Positions 53,627 through 62,528 of a stretch of 64,000 nucleotides of DNA are shown piece after piece. Source of the stretch: Paludibacteraceae bacterium (lineage in GTDB: Bacteria; Bacteroidota; Bacteroidia; Bacteroidales; Paludibacteraceae); the NCBI GenBank assembly GCA_017394705.1, contig JAFPXH010000009.1, positions 1 through 64,000 on the forward strand, read 5' to 3'. Made by a program: the position numbers and the translations under genes. Position 1 is the first letter of the stretch. Each line of letters opens with the position of its first letter. A model generated the notes under the pieces. The model was not told where the DNA came from, ran no database searches, and saw only the letters and a program-made list of their open reading frames with translations.

Positions 53627-53657
53627 TTGCAAATATCAATTATTTGTAGTACTTTTG
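53627..53657 (+). promoter_or_regulatory. Promoter of the dxs operon
   Basis: TTGC (53627-53630), 19-base spacer, TACTTTTG (53650-53657). The -33 boxes of this and the divergent mgtC promoter lie six bases apart. Confidence 0.85.
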
Positions 53658-53700
53658 TCGCCGATTTTAATTTGCGTAAGTATGCGCGTACGCGTAAAAC

Positions 53701-55641
53701 ATGGAATATCAATACATCAATAAGATTGATTCGCCGGCAGACTTGAAGAAGTTGAAGGTAGAGGAACTGCCTGCGGTATGTGCGGAATTGCGGGATTTTA
53801 TCATCGAGACGCTGAGCAAGAATCCCGGTCATCTGGGTTCGTCATTAGGTACGATTGAGTTGACCGTGGCGTTGCATTATGTATTTGATACGCCGAAGGA
53901 CAAACTGGTCTGGGACGTAGGGCATCAGGCATATGCGCATAAGATTCTCACCGGTCGCCGTGACCGTTTCCACACCAACCGTCAGTTCAAGGGTTTGAGT
54001 CCGTTCACTAACCCGGCAGAGAGTGAGTATGACGCCTTCATCGCGGGACACGCCTCTAACTCTATCTCTGCCGCGCTGGGAATCGATGTAGCTGATCACT
54101 TTGCTGAAAGTCAAAAGTCGATGGTCGATAGTCAAAAGACCAACGTAGTAGCCATCATTGGTGACGGGGCGATGACGGGCGGTTTGGCCTTCGAGGGCTT
54201 GAACAACACATCGATGGACAAGAACAACCTGCTGATTATCCTGAACGACAACAACATGGCCATTGACCCGCTGAAGGGCGGTATAACGCAGTACCTGGTG
54301 GACCTGACGACGAGCGCAATGTACAATAAATGGCGTTGGCGTTTGTATCAAGTGGCCGCCAAACTGCATTTGGTCAACGAGCGCAAACGGCAGGCTCTTT
54401 TACGGAGGAACAACAACCTGAAAGCGATGCTGAGTAAGCAGCCGAATAATATCTTCACCAGTTTGAACATCCGCTATTTCGGTCCGACGGACGGGCATGA
54501 CGTAGAAGGCTTGGTACGTATCCTGAGCGAGATAAAGAACCACCGCGGGCCGCGTGTGCTGCATATCATCACAAAAAAAGGCAAGGGATACGCGCCGGCA
54601 GAGAACGACCAGACGGTTTGGCATGCGCCGGGAGAATTCAATGTCACCACCGGCGAACGCCAGAGTGACAAATTACAAATTACAAATGACCAATTACAAA
54701 CTCCTCCGCTATGGCAGGAGGTGTTCGGCGAGACGCTGCTGGAGTTGGCGAAGAAGAACGAAAAAATAGTCGGTATCACTCCTGCTATGCCGTCGGGTTG
54801 CTCGATGAGTATCATGCAGAAAGAGCTTCCCGAGCGGGTGTTCGATGTAGGCATCGCCGAAGGTCACGCCGTGACATTCAGTGCTGGTTTGGCCAAGGCG
54901 GGTATGCTGCCTTACTGCAATATCTACTCCACTTTCCTTCAGCGGGCGTACGACAATATTGTTCACGATGTGGCATTGCAGAACCAGCATGTTGTTTTCT
55001 GTATCGACCGCGCGGGCATCGTAGGCAACGATGGTGCAACACACCACGGTCTATTGGACTTGACGTACCTGCGGCCTATTCCTAACATGCAGATATGCGC
55101 ACCTCGCACAGCGGAGGACCTGCGTGAAATGCTTATGTTAGCCGAGAGATTAGATGGACCGGTGGCGATCAGGTATCCGAGAGGACGCTGTCCTTTGGAA
55201 GAACCCAGAGCCAAGAACCAAGAACCGGAAGGCTCTGTCCTGGTCCAATACGGCAAAGGCGTGAAATTGCGCGATGGAAAAGACTTTGCAGTATTGACCA
55301 TAGGTGCAATTGGCACTCCGATGAGTGAAGCCATCGAAACAAGCGGTCGCAGCATCGCTCACTACGACATGCGGTGGGTCAAACCCCTGGACGAGGAGAT
55401 TTTGCACGAAGTGGGCAAGAAATACAAAACCATCGTGACAGCCGAAGACGGCCTGATAGCCGGTGGCTTCGGCAGCGCGGTGCTGGAATGGATGGCCGAA
55501 CACGGTTATACTCCGCGCGTCATCCGACTCGGCGTCAATGACCAGTTTGTGGAACACGGGTCCACTAAAGAATTGTATCATCTATTAAAATTAGATAAAG
55601 AAGGATTATGCGAATCGTTATTGCAGGTGCCGGTGAAGTAG
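53701..55641 (+). CDS. dxs: 1-deoxy-D-xylulose-5-phosphate synthase
   Basis: First step of the MEP isoprenoid pathway: pyruvate plus glyceraldehyde-3-phosphate to DXP, with thiamine diphosphate. 646 residues. [14 protein letters not shown], the TPP motif [16 protein letters not shown], the catalytic glutamate in [17 protein letters not shown] and RYPRG are present. Three heptamer repeats lie in frame in surface or linker positions: 54106-54140 ([11 protein letters not shown]), 54666-54700 ([11 protein letters not shown], between the first two domains) and 55204-55230 (PRAKNQEPE). Overlaps trkA by 34 bases. Confidence 0.97.
   Translation: MEYQYINKIDSPADLKKLKVEELPAVCAELRDFIIETLSKNPGHLGSSLGTIELTVALHYVFDTPKDKLVWDVGHQAYAHKILTGRRDRFHTNRQFKGLSPFTNPAESEYDAFIAGHASNSISAALGIDVADHFAESQKSMVDSQKTNVVAIIGDGAMTGGLAFEGLNNTSMDKNNLLIILNDNNMAIDPLKGGITQYLVDLTTSAMYNKWRWRLYQVAAKLHLVNERKRQALLRRNNNLKAMLSKQPNNIFTSLNIRYFGPTDGHDVEGLVRILSEIKNHRGPRVLHIITKKGKGYAPAENDQTVWHAPGEFNVTTGERQSDKLQITNDQLQTPPLWQEVFGETLLELAKKNEKIVGITPAMPSGCSMSIMQKELPERVFDVGIAEGHAVTFSAGLAKAGMLPYCNIYSTFLQRAYDNIVHDVALQNQHVVFCIDRAGIVGNDGATHHGLLDLTYLRPIPNMQICAPRTAEDLREMLMLAERLDGPVAIRYPRGRCPLEEPRAKNQEPEGSVLVQYGKGVKLRDGKDFAVLTIGAIGTPMSEAIETSGRSIAHYDMRWVKPLDEEILHEVGKKYKTIVTAEDGLIAGGFGSAVLEWMAEHGYTPRVIRLGVNDQFVEHGSTKELYHLLKLDKEGLCESLLQVPVK
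54106..54140. repeat. In-frame heptamer repeat (AGTCAAA/GGTCGAT) in dxs
   Basis: Five 7-base units translated [11 protein letters not shown], immediately before [13 protein letters not shown]. Confidence 0.85.
54666..54700. repeat. In-frame heptamer repeat (ATTACAA) in dxs
   Basis: Five ATTACAA/ATGACCA units translated [11 protein letters not shown] in the interdomain linker. The same heptamer occurs between genes at 63056-63080. Confidence 0.9.
55204..55230. repeat. In-frame short heptamer repeat (CCAAGAA) in dxs
   Basis: About three units translated RAKNQEPE after the RYPRG motif. Confidence 0.6.
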
Positions 55642-56942
55642 GCACGCACTTGGCTAAATTGCTGAGTCGCGAAGACATGGAAATAAGTCTGCTGGACGAG
55701 CATCAGGAGCGTTTGGGCGACCTGAGCGCCAACTATGACCTGCTGACCAAAGTAGGTAATCCGACGTCTATCCACGACTTACGTGAGATTGGCGTCAAAG
55801 ATTGCGACTTGTTTATCTCTGTCACTCCTCATGAGACAGAGAACATGACGGCTTGTCTGATTGCCAATTCATTAGGAGCAAAGCGCACCTTGGCTCGTAT
55901 TGATAACTATGAGTATCTGTTGCCGGAGAACAAGAAATTCTTTGAGACAATGGGTCTGAACCACCTCATTTATCCGGAGGTGCTGGCGGCGAATGAGATA
56001 GAAGAGAGTCTTCGCACCAACTGGATGCGCTACCATCTGCATTTGGCTCAAGGCGCGCTGGAGTTGTGCGTAGTCAAAGTGCGTGAGAACGCAAAAGTAC
56101 TCGGTCAGACTTTCTCTTCCGGCGTCTATAACCACGGCAAATACCGTATCGTAGCCATCAAACGTGAACAAGAAACGCTCATCCCTCGCGGGCAAGACAC
56201 AGTGGAAATAGGCGATTTGGTGTACTGCATCTGTCCGAAAGAGAATATGGAATATATGCGTGAGGAATTAGGCAAGTCCAAACGCGAAATCAAAAACGTT
56301 ATATTCTTCGGCGGCGACCGCATAGCACGCAAGGCAGCCACGGAACTGAGCGGTGAGATGAACCTCAAAATCATTGAGAAAAACCGCGATTTATGCAATA
56401 TACTGAGCGAGAAAGTGCCGGACGCACTCATCATCAATGAGGATGGCAGTGACATGGATGTGCTCAAGGAGGCGGGCATTCAGGATGCGGATGCTTTTGT
56501 AGCCGTAACGGAGAGCAGCGAAGCGAATATCTTCGCATGTCTTGCCGCCAAACGGTTTGGCGTACGCAAGACTATCGCGGAGGTGGAAAACCTGGATTAT
56601 ATTCCAATGGCCGAGGGTTTGGATATAGGCACTGTATTGAATAAAAAGACCATCGCCGCCAGTTATATCTACCAGATGCTGCTGGATGCAAGCGTTCGCG
56701 GTGTGCATAACCTGACGAGTGCCGATGCAGAGATTGTGGAGTTCTACGCGAAAGAGGACAGCGTTATCACGCGCCATAAGGTACGCCATCTGGATTTGCC
56801 GGAAGAGGCGAACATCGGCGGTATCGTGCGTGCGGGTGAAGGTATTTTGGTCAACGGCGACACGCAGATTATCGCCGGCGATTTGGTGATAGTGTTCTGC
56901 AAGAGCCATGTGATTAGACATTTAGAGCGATTCTTCAAATGA
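55608..56942 (+). CDS. trkA: Trk potassium uptake protein TrkA
   Basis: Peripheral NAD-binding regulator of the Trk potassium channel. 444 residues. Two RCK-N Rossmann domains ([16 protein letters not shown] at 4, [17 protein letters not shown] near 230) and two RCK-C domains. The start lies inside the dxs 3' end and the stop overlaps trkH (ATGA). Confidence 0.96.
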   Translation: MRIVIAGAGEVGTHLAKLLSREDMEISLLDEHQERLGDLSANYDLLTKVGNPTSIHDLREIGVKDCDLFISVTPHETENMTACLIANSLGAKRTLARIDNYEYLLPENKKFFETMGLNHLIYPEVLAANEIEESLRTNWMRYHLHLAQGALELCVVKVRENAKVLGQTFSSGVYNHGKYRIVAIKREQETLIPRGQDTVEIGDLVYCICPKENMEYMREELGKSKREIKNVIFFGGDRIARKAATELSGEMNLKIIEKNRDLCNILSEKVPDALIINEDGSDMDVLKEAGIQDADAFVAVTESSEANIFACLAAKRFGVRKTIAEVENLDYIPMAEGLDIGTVLNKKTIAASYIYQMLLDASVRGVHNLTSADAEIVEFYAKEDSVITRHKVRHLDLPEEANIGGIVRAGEGILVNGDTQIIAGDLVIVFCKSHVIRHLERFFK

Positions 56943-58438
56943 CACGAACATTTAACTGGCGGTTAGTATTCAAGACGATGGGAGTGCTCACCACTCTCGA
57001 AGCACTATTCATGTTAGTGCCTACGCTGACGGCGTGGTGGTACGACGAGGCGGACATGGGGGCATGGATTGTATCAAGTGCGATAACATGGTTCAGTAGC
57101 TGGTGGATGTTAGGTGCCGGCAGACGTGCGGAGAAACGTGTAGGCGAACGTGAGGGGTATGTCATCGTTGCCGCGGTATGGGTAGTCTATTCCTTATTCG
57201 GCATGTTACCTTTCTGGTTAAGCGGTGCCCTGCCAGATCTGACGAATGCGTGGTTTGAGACGATGGCCGGTTTCACTACAACGGGTGCCACGGTCATCCG
57301 CGATGTGACCGCCATGAGCCATTCTATCCTTCTATGGCGCGCCCTGATGCAGTGGATCGGCGGTATGGGTATTATTGTGCTGAGTGTAGCCATCCTACCA
57401 ATGTTTGGCTTGGGAGGCATGCAGCTCTACAGCGCCGAAGTGACGGGCGTGAGTTACGAGAAACTGAGCCCGCGAATTGCGGACACAGCCAAACATATGT
57501 GGTTGACGTACATCGGCCTGACGATTGCCCAAGGATTTCTCCTTTGGCTCTTCGGCATGGGAAAATTCGATGCCATCTGCCATTCCATGAGTACTATCTC
57601 TACCGGCGGTTTCTCTACGCGCAACGACAGTATGATTGGCGATAATGCCATTATCCAATGGATTACAGCTGTTTTTATGTTCCTGTCTGGATTGAATTTC
57701 ACTCAGTTGATTTATCTATTCCGCGGCAAGCCTCAGCGCCTTTTCCGTGACGAAGAAACACGCTGGTACGCCATTGCTATCCTCGTGGCTACCTTGTTCC
57801 TGTCCTTGGGCTTATTCATCCATTATGGTATAGAGCACGACGTAAGCAAGATTGTGGAGTTGGAGAATTTCTTCGCTACCGTTGAGCGGGCGCTGCGCAA
57901 GGGCTTCTTCATGGTATGCTCAGCAATGACCAGTACCGGTTTTGCCGCGAGCGACTACATGACCTGGCCCCAACTGCTTTGGGTATTTGTGTTCTTCCTG
58001 ATGTTTACCGGCGCTTCGTCTGGTTCTACCGCTGGAGGAATCAAATGGGTGCGCATCGCTATTTTTGCAAAGTCTGCTGTAGCTGAACTCAAGCGTCGTA
58101 TTTATCCGAACGCCGTTATACCCGTGCGCTTCAACGGACACACCTTGCGCGAACAGACAACAAGTAATATCATGGCGTTCATGTTCTTCTACATCTCCAT
58201 TATTGTGTTTGCTGTATTGGTTTTCTGCGCCTCGGGTGTAGCATTTGACGAAGCAATCGGCACTGCGGTATCCGCGATAGGCAACGTGGGTGTTTCGATA
58301 GGTCAGTTCGGTCCTTCCGGAACGTACGCTGACTACCCGACAGTAGCCAAATGGACCGCCACAGCAGTCATGCTCATCGGGCGTTTGGAGATATTCACAA
58401 TACTGCTGCTCTTCAGCCGGGCGTTGTGGAAAAAATAG
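56939..58438 (+). CDS. trkH: Trk potassium uptake protein TrkH
   Basis: Membrane potassium channel subunit that works with TrkA. 499 residues. Four pore loops with selectivity segments GFTTTGATV, STISTGGFSTR, AMTSTGFAASD and a late SAIGNVGVSIGQFGPSG, plus TGASSGSTAGGIKWVR. Length is typical. Confidence 0.96.
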   Translation: MTRTFNWRLVFKTMGVLTTLEALFMLVPTLTAWWYDEADMGAWIVSSAITWFSSWWMLGAGRRAEKRVGEREGYVIVAAVWVVYSLFGMLPFWLSGALPDLTNAWFETMAGFTTTGATVIRDVTAMSHSILLWRALMQWIGGMGIIVLSVAILPMFGLGGMQLYSAEVTGVSYEKLSPRIADTAKHMWLTYIGLTIAQGFLLWLFGMGKFDAICHSMSTISTGGFSTRNDSMIGDNAIIQWITAVFMFLSGLNFTQLIYLFRGKPQRLFRDEETRWYAIAILVATLFLSLGLFIHYGIEHDVSKIVELENFFATVERALRKGFFMVCSAMTSTGFAASDYMTWPQLLWVFVFFLMFTGASSGSTAGGIKWVRIAIFAKSAVAELKRRIYPNAVIPVRFNGHTLREQTTSNIMAFMFFYISIIVFAVLVFCASGVAFDEAIGTAVSAIGNVGVSIGQFGPSGTYADYPTVAKWTATAVMLIGRLEIFTILLLFSRALWKK

Positions 58439-58479
58439 GGATTAGCGGATTAGTGGATTAGAGATTAGAGGTTAGTGGT
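58439..58479. repeat. 7-8 base tandem repeat (GGATTAG type)
   Basis: Five to six units of GGATTAGN fill the trkH-58480 spacer. Same motif family as 57-120, 1253-1290 and the trmN6 insert. Confidence 0.85.
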
Positions 58480-59820
58480 ATGCGGCCGTATAGAGTTTTT
58501 CTTTTTGTTTTGGCTTGTTTAGGAGTGCTGGCAGTGCTATGCGTAGTGTTACCGCATGAGATAGTGATAGGTGAGCGCACTCTGCGCTGGCCTACCCTGG
58601 CTGAGGTGTTTGGAACGGAAGAAGCCTACACCCGCCCCCTCACTGAAGTGGAGGAGGAGAATATAACCATTCCTGACACCTTACCTTCTCCTGACACCAT
58701 TCCGTCCCTTCCAGAAAAGCCCGAGGAGAGACTTGTTATCCCCAAAGTAAAGGTGGACTCCACCAGCGACAGCCGTATCTATCTGAGTGCGTTCTATGCT
58801 TCGCTGGCAGAGGCGGGCGCACGCACGGTACGTGTGATGCATTACGGCGACAGTCAGATAGAAGAGGACCGAATGACGCAACAAATACGCCAGATACTGC
58901 AAGACCGTTACGGCGGTCGCGGTGCAGGTCTGATGCCTTTGGCACAGACGATTCCCAGTTTGACCGTCCGTCAAGAGTTATGGATGAGCGGTCGCCGTGT
59001 GAACCCGGCGCAAGGTCCGAGACGGTATATGGTACATAGTTTCAAGCGTGACCAACGTGCAGACGGTTTATACGGGCCGATGGGACAGATGGTGTATATG
59101 GCGGACAGTCTGGTAAAGGGAAGTGAAGAGATAATGGCCGTTTGTACTCCGTTGGACGGACGTGCGCATTACACGCGCTGGCAGGTCTTTGCGGACGACT
59201 CAATTGATTATACGTTTGCCGGCGACACTGTGTATCTGCGCGGCAAAGGAGCCGTTTACGGTCTCTCGCAAGAGAGTTCGACCGGCATTATTGTAGATAA
59301 CATCCCTCTGCGCGGATGTCTGGGCACGGTGTTCACCAAGATGGACAATAATCAGTTACAGCGTTTCTACCGCGAGCAGCGGGTACGGCTGATTATCATG
59401 CAGTTCGGAGGTAATGCTATTCCTTCGAACCGCAATCCGGGCACTATAGGGGCTATTGTCAGCGGCTTACGTGACCAAGTTCGCTATTTGCAGCATTGTG
59501 CGCCGGAGGCAAGTATATTATTCATCGGGCCGAGTGACATGCTTACACAAACAGATGGTGAGTGGCAGACTTATCCGATGGTGCCGTATATGGACAAACT
59601 GCTGCGAAAGATGGCATTGGAGGAAGGCATTGCTTATTTTAGTCTGTACCGATGGATGGGCGGCGCCGGTAGTATGGTGCGCTGGCAGGAGGTAGGTTTG
59701 GCGGGCAGCGACGGCGTTCATTTCACCCGCGCCGGCGCACGCAAGGCCGGTAATGCCGTAGCGAACTGGATTTTAGAAGGTATAGATCAGGCGCAAAGCG
59801 CAGCCACAACACAGTTGTAA
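58480..59820 (+). CDS. Periplasmic SGNH-hydrolase-like protein
   Basis: 446 residues with an N-terminal membrane anchor or signal (MRPYRVFLFVLACLGVLAVLCV). A P/T/E-rich linker follows, then an SGNH fold: block I HYGDSQIEEDR (nucleophile Ser near 125), a middle block with QFGGNAI and the last block GSDGVHFTRAG (Asp-His). It directly precedes an MBOAT acyltransferase gene, the pairing seen in polysaccharide or peptidoglycan O-acetylation systems, so it is likely the transferase or esterase partner. Confidence 0.85.
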   Translation: MRPYRVFLFVLACLGVLAVLCVVLPHEIVIGERTLRWPTLAEVFGTEEAYTRPLTEVEEENITIPDTLPSPDTIPSLPEKPEERLVIPKVKVDSTSDSRIYLSAFYASLAEAGARTVRVMHYGDSQIEEDRMTQQIRQILQDRYGGRGAGLMPLAQTIPSLTVRQELWMSGRRVNPAQGPRRYMVHSFKRDQRADGLYGPMGQMVYMADSLVKGSEEIMAVCTPLDGRAHYTRWQVFADDSIDYTFAGDTVYLRGKGAVYGLSQESSTGIIVDNIPLRGCLGTVFTKMDNNQLQRFYREQRVRLIIMQFGGNAIPSNRNPGTIGAIVSGLRDQVRYLQHCAPEASILFIGPSDMLTQTDGEWQTYPMVPYMDKLLRKMALEEGIAYFSLYRWMGGAGSMVRWQEVGLAGSDGVHFTRAGARKAGNAVANWILEGIDQAQSAATTQL

Positions 59821-59831
59821 CAATTAGCATT

Positions 59832-61736
59832 TTGAACTTCTTACACCACATATTTGCCTTTAATGAGGATAGCCCGCTGCTTTTCACGCAGTTCTATTTC
59901 TGGGCGTTCTTCGCGCTGGTCTTTGCGGTTTTTGCACTGATCTTGGAATGGCCAATGACCAATCACCAATCAGCAATCAGCAATCGCAGATTGCATCTCC
60001 GGAACGTGTACCTGCTGTTTGTCAGTTGGTTTTTCTACTACAAGACCAGTGGTTTGTTTCTGCTTATACTGGCGTTCGTGACCATCAGCGACTGGCTGAT
60101 TGCCGGCAGAATAGTCAAGAGTTCAGATTCAAGAGTCAAAAGGTTCTTGCTTTGCCTTTCCGTGACCATTGATTTGGGGCTTTTGGCTTATTTCAAGTAC
60201 GCATATTTCTTCACGAACATGATCAATGACCTGTTCGGCACAGGTTTCCGCGTATTCGATATCTTCGCGTATGTGGGCAACGGTTTCGCCAATGCGGGGC
60301 GGTTCAGCGTAGATACGATTGTGCTACCGGTGGGTATATCGTTTTATATATTCCAAGTCATCTCGTACACGGCGGATGTCTTCCGCGGGCGGATACGGCC
60401 GGTGAAGAATATATTGGACTTCGGTTTCTACGTTTCTTTCTTTCCTCAGTTGGTGGCAGGTCCTATCGTGCGTGCGGAGGAGTTTATTCCGCAGTTATAC
60501 AAGCCATACCGCCTGAGCCGCCGATGGTTCGGTGTGGCGGTATTCTGGATACTCAATGGCCTGGCGAAGAAAATTATCATGTCCGATTATTTAGCGGTGA
60601 ATCTGATTGACCGCGTATTCGACAACCCGCTGTTGTTCTCGGGTTTCGAGAACCTGTTTGCGCTGTTTGCGTACTCGTTGCAGGTCTATGCGGACTTCTC
60701 GGGATACACGGATATAGCCATCGGCATTGCGATGCTAATGGGTTTCTATCTGCCGATGAACTTCAATTCGCCGTATAAATCGCAGAGCCCGCAGGAGTTC
60801 TGGCGGCGATGGCACATGTCGCTCGGCCGATGGCTGAAGACTTATCTCTATATCCCGTTGGGAGGAAACAGGCGTATCGGGTTCGGCACCTATTTCTGGT
60901 GGAGTCTGATTGCTTTTGTGTCCGCAGCTCTGACCGGTTGGTGGTGGATCCTTATTCCGTTTGGTGTTTTCATATGTATTGTGGCGGTGGTTAACTCCTC
61001 TCCTCTAAGGGAGAGGTTGGGAGTAGGCTCTCTTAAACTGCTCTACTCCAATCTCAACTCTTTCATCACTCAGGTGTTAGGTGGTTTATGGCATGGCGCG
61101 AGTTGGAACTTCATTATCTGGGGAGGTATCAATGGTATCGGTATGATCGTTGAAAAGATTTGGCGGGAGATGAACTGGCATTGGCGTTTTGCATGCATGA
61201 CGCTCCTGACGGCGGGGCTCTGTGTCGCAGACTATCTGACGAATATGCCCGTCTGGCGTTTGTTTGCTGTCTGGGCGGCTATCATATGGGTCGTTACAGC
61301 TGTGCGGTATATTTATTTCCTTTGCGAAGGGGCTGAGAATAAGTTCACTCAAGCCATGGGTTCGGCTTGGGCTATAGCACAAACCTTTACGTTTATCACC
61401 TTCACGCGTCTGTTCTTCCGGAGCAGCAGTAACCTCGACCCTGCGACGGCTAACAAGGTAGCATGGGAGACAGCGAAGAACATGGTGAACCAGATTGGAG
61501 GAGCTTGGAACAATGCCATTATCCCTGACTTTCTCTGGAACTACAGATGGGTGGTGGCGATGTTCATTGCCGGCATGGTCATTCACTGGTTGCCCACATC
61601 ATGGAAGAGGCGTTACCGACTATGGTTCAGCGCAATGCCGTTGTGGCTGATGGTCGGAGCCGTTGCCGTGGCGATTATTGTCATTTATCAGTTCGTCTCC
61701 GCAGAGATGCAACCGTTTATCTATTTCCAGTTCTAG
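59832..61736 (+). CDS. MBOAT family O-acyltransferase
   Basis: 634 residues from a TTG start (MNFLHHIFAFNEDSPLLFTQFYFW), which matches the usual N-terminus of such Bacteroidota proteins; no ATG is suitably placed. About ten membrane helices. The conserved SPQEFWRRWHMSLGRWLKTYLYIPLGG and the active histidine in GGLWHGASWNFIIWG are present. It moves acyl groups across the membrane for the SGNH partner upstream. Three repeats lie in frame: heptamers at 59949-59988 and 60115-60142 and a palindromic element at 60994-61033. Confidence 0.92.
   Translation: MNFLHHIFAFNEDSPLLFTQFYFWAFFALVFAVFALILEWPMTNHQSAISNRRLHLRNVYLLFVSWFFYYKTSGLFLLILAFVTISDWLIAGRIVKSSDSRVKRFLLCLSVTIDLGLLAYFKYAYFFTNMINDLFGTGFRVFDIFAYVGNGFANAGRFSVDTIVLPVGISFYIFQVISYTADVFRGRIRPVKNILDFGFYVSFFPQLVAGPIVRAEEFIPQLYKPYRLSRRWFGVAVFWILNGLAKKIIMSDYLAVNLIDRVFDNPLLFSGFENLFALFAYSLQVYADFSGYTDIAIGIAMLMGFYLPMNFNSPYKSQSPQEFWRRWHMSLGRWLKTYLYIPLGGNRRIGFGTYFWWSLIAFVSAALTGWWWILIPFGVFICIVAVVNSSPLRERLGVGSLKLLYSNLNSFITQVLGGLWHGASWNFIIWGGINGIGMIVEKIWREMNWHWRFACMTLLTAGLCVADYLTNMPVWRLFAVWAAIIWVVTAVRYIYFLCEGAENKFTQAMGSAWAIAQTFTFITFTRLFFRSSSNLDPATANKVAWETAKNMVNQIGGAWNNAIIPDFLWNYRWVVAMFIAGMVIHWLPTSWKRRYRLWFSAMPLWLMVGAVAVAIIVIYQFVSAEMQPFIYFQF
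59949..59988. repeat. In-frame heptamer repeat (CAATCAG) in the MBOAT gene
   Basis: Five CAATCAN units translated MTNHQSAISNR, in the loop after the first membrane helix. Confidence 0.9.
60115..60142. repeat. In-frame heptamer repeat (TCAAGAG) in the MBOAT gene
   Basis: Four degenerate units translated VKSSDSRVKR in the next loop. Confidence 0.7.
60994..61033 (+). repeat. In-frame palindromic element in the MBOAT gene
   Basis: CTCTCCtctaagGGAGAG is followed by GTTGGGAGTAGGCT; translated SSPLRERLGVGS. Sense-oriented and in the same frame as the coaE copies. Confidence 0.85.
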
Positions 61737-61738
61737 TT

Positions 61739-62371
61739 ATGATTATTGGTATCACAGGAGGCATAGGAAGCGGTAAGAGTACTATCGCACAGGAACTCGC
61801 AGAGCGCGGGTTTGCCGTCTATGACTGCGACCGCGAAGCCAAACGCATCATTGCAGAGAACCCCACAGTGCAAAAAGCCATCATTGAACTCCTGGGAGAG
61901 AATGCTTTTACCCCTCCTTTTAGGGATGGGCAAGGAGTAGGCTCATATAACACCGCATACGTCTCCAAGTGCGTTTTTGCCGACCCGAAACTATTGGAAG
62001 CATTGAATAAGATTGTGCATCCTGCTATAAAAGAAGATATACTTTCCCTTCCCTTGAGGGAGGGGAAAGGGGTAGGCTCGGTCTTATTCATTGAATCAGC
62101 GATTCTCTTTGAAGCAGGTCTGGATGCGTTGTGCGATAAGATTATCGTGGTTGATGCACCGGAAGAGGTGCGCATCGCCCGTACTATCGCGCGGGATTAT
62201 AGGGGACTGGATACACCGGAGAATATAAATAAGGTACGCGCACGCATGCGGGCACAAAAAAACCCCGCGGGCAGGAATGCCACGCAGGGGAAAATCTATA
62301 CTATTCTTAACGATGGCAGAATGTCTATTGCCGCGTTAGCTGAGGACATTCTCTCTCACTTCGCTATTTAA
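61739..62371 (+). CDS. coaE: Dephospho-CoA kinase with repeat insertions
   Basis: Last step of coenzyme A synthesis. 210 residues from the ATG at 61739 (MIIGITGGIGSGKSTIA); the P-loop is GGIGSGKST (7-15). YDCDREAKRII, the lid region FIESAILFEAGLD, the IVVDAPEEVRIAR strand and RMRAQ are as in CoaE. Two palindromic elements (61911-61944, TPPFRDGQGVGS; 62042-62080, SLPLREGKGVGS) sit in loops and keep the frame. A third palindrome (62262-62289) replaces the usual segment after RMRAQ with NPAGRNATQGK. Whether the enzyme still works is untested, but core motifs are intact. Confidence 0.93.
   Translation: MIIGITGGIGSGKSTIAQELAERGFAVYDCDREAKRIIAENPTVQKAIIELLGENAFTPPFRDGQGVGSYNTAYVSKCVFADPKLLEALNKIVHPAIKEDILSLPLREGKGVGSVLFIESAILFEAGLDALCDKIIVVDAPEEVRIARTIARDYRGLDTPENINKVRARMRAQKNPAGRNATQGKIYTILNDGRMSIAALAEDILSHFAI
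61911..61944 (+). repeat. Palindromic element, coaE copy 1
   Basis: CCCCTCCttttAGGGATGGG followed by CAAGGAGTAGGCT; translated PPFRDGQGVGS. Confidence 0.85.
62042..62080 (+). repeat. Palindromic element, coaE copy 2
   Basis: CTTTCCCTTCCCT pairs with AGGGAGGGGAAAG (one wobble), followed by GGGTAGGCT; translated SLPLREGKGVGS. The longest stem of the family. Confidence 0.9.
62262..62289 (+). repeat. Third palindrome in coaE (different sequence)
   Basis: CCCCGCGgGGCA pairs with TGCCaCGCAGGGG around GGAA, preceded by an A-run. It is terminator-like in shape but lies inside the coding sequence. Confidence 0.6.
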
Positions 62372-62510
62372 TTTTCTGAACAAGGCGGATGGCGTAATAA
62401 CCAATAGACGGCACTTTGCTCACATCAGCCCTTCCCCCGTCATAAGGAAATTTTTAGAATTATAGCACTACCATTGCGCATGCAAGGAAATAGAATAGTT
62501 TCTGTTTCAT
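62364..62510 (-). pseudogene. Remnant of an exported protein gene (both ends kept, middle lost)
   Basis: A 49-codon frame reads MKQKLFYFLACAMVVL (signal-peptide-like), then two stop codons (17 and 19), then in the same frame KFPYDGGRADVSKVPSIGYY...RLVQKIK and a stop. The tail resembles the C-terminus of FISUMP-type lipoproteins. I infer an internal deletion that fused the signal peptide to the last 30 codons, followed by decay. It lies 19 bases after the DJ-1 gene and overlaps the coaE 3' end. Confidence 0.6.
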
Positions 62511-62528
62511 TATAGACACATTGTCTTA

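Noticed and set aside
54106-54140. Heptamer arrays as sequencing or assembly errors
   Set aside because: All host frames remain open and the units differ between loci, which is not expected from assembly error.
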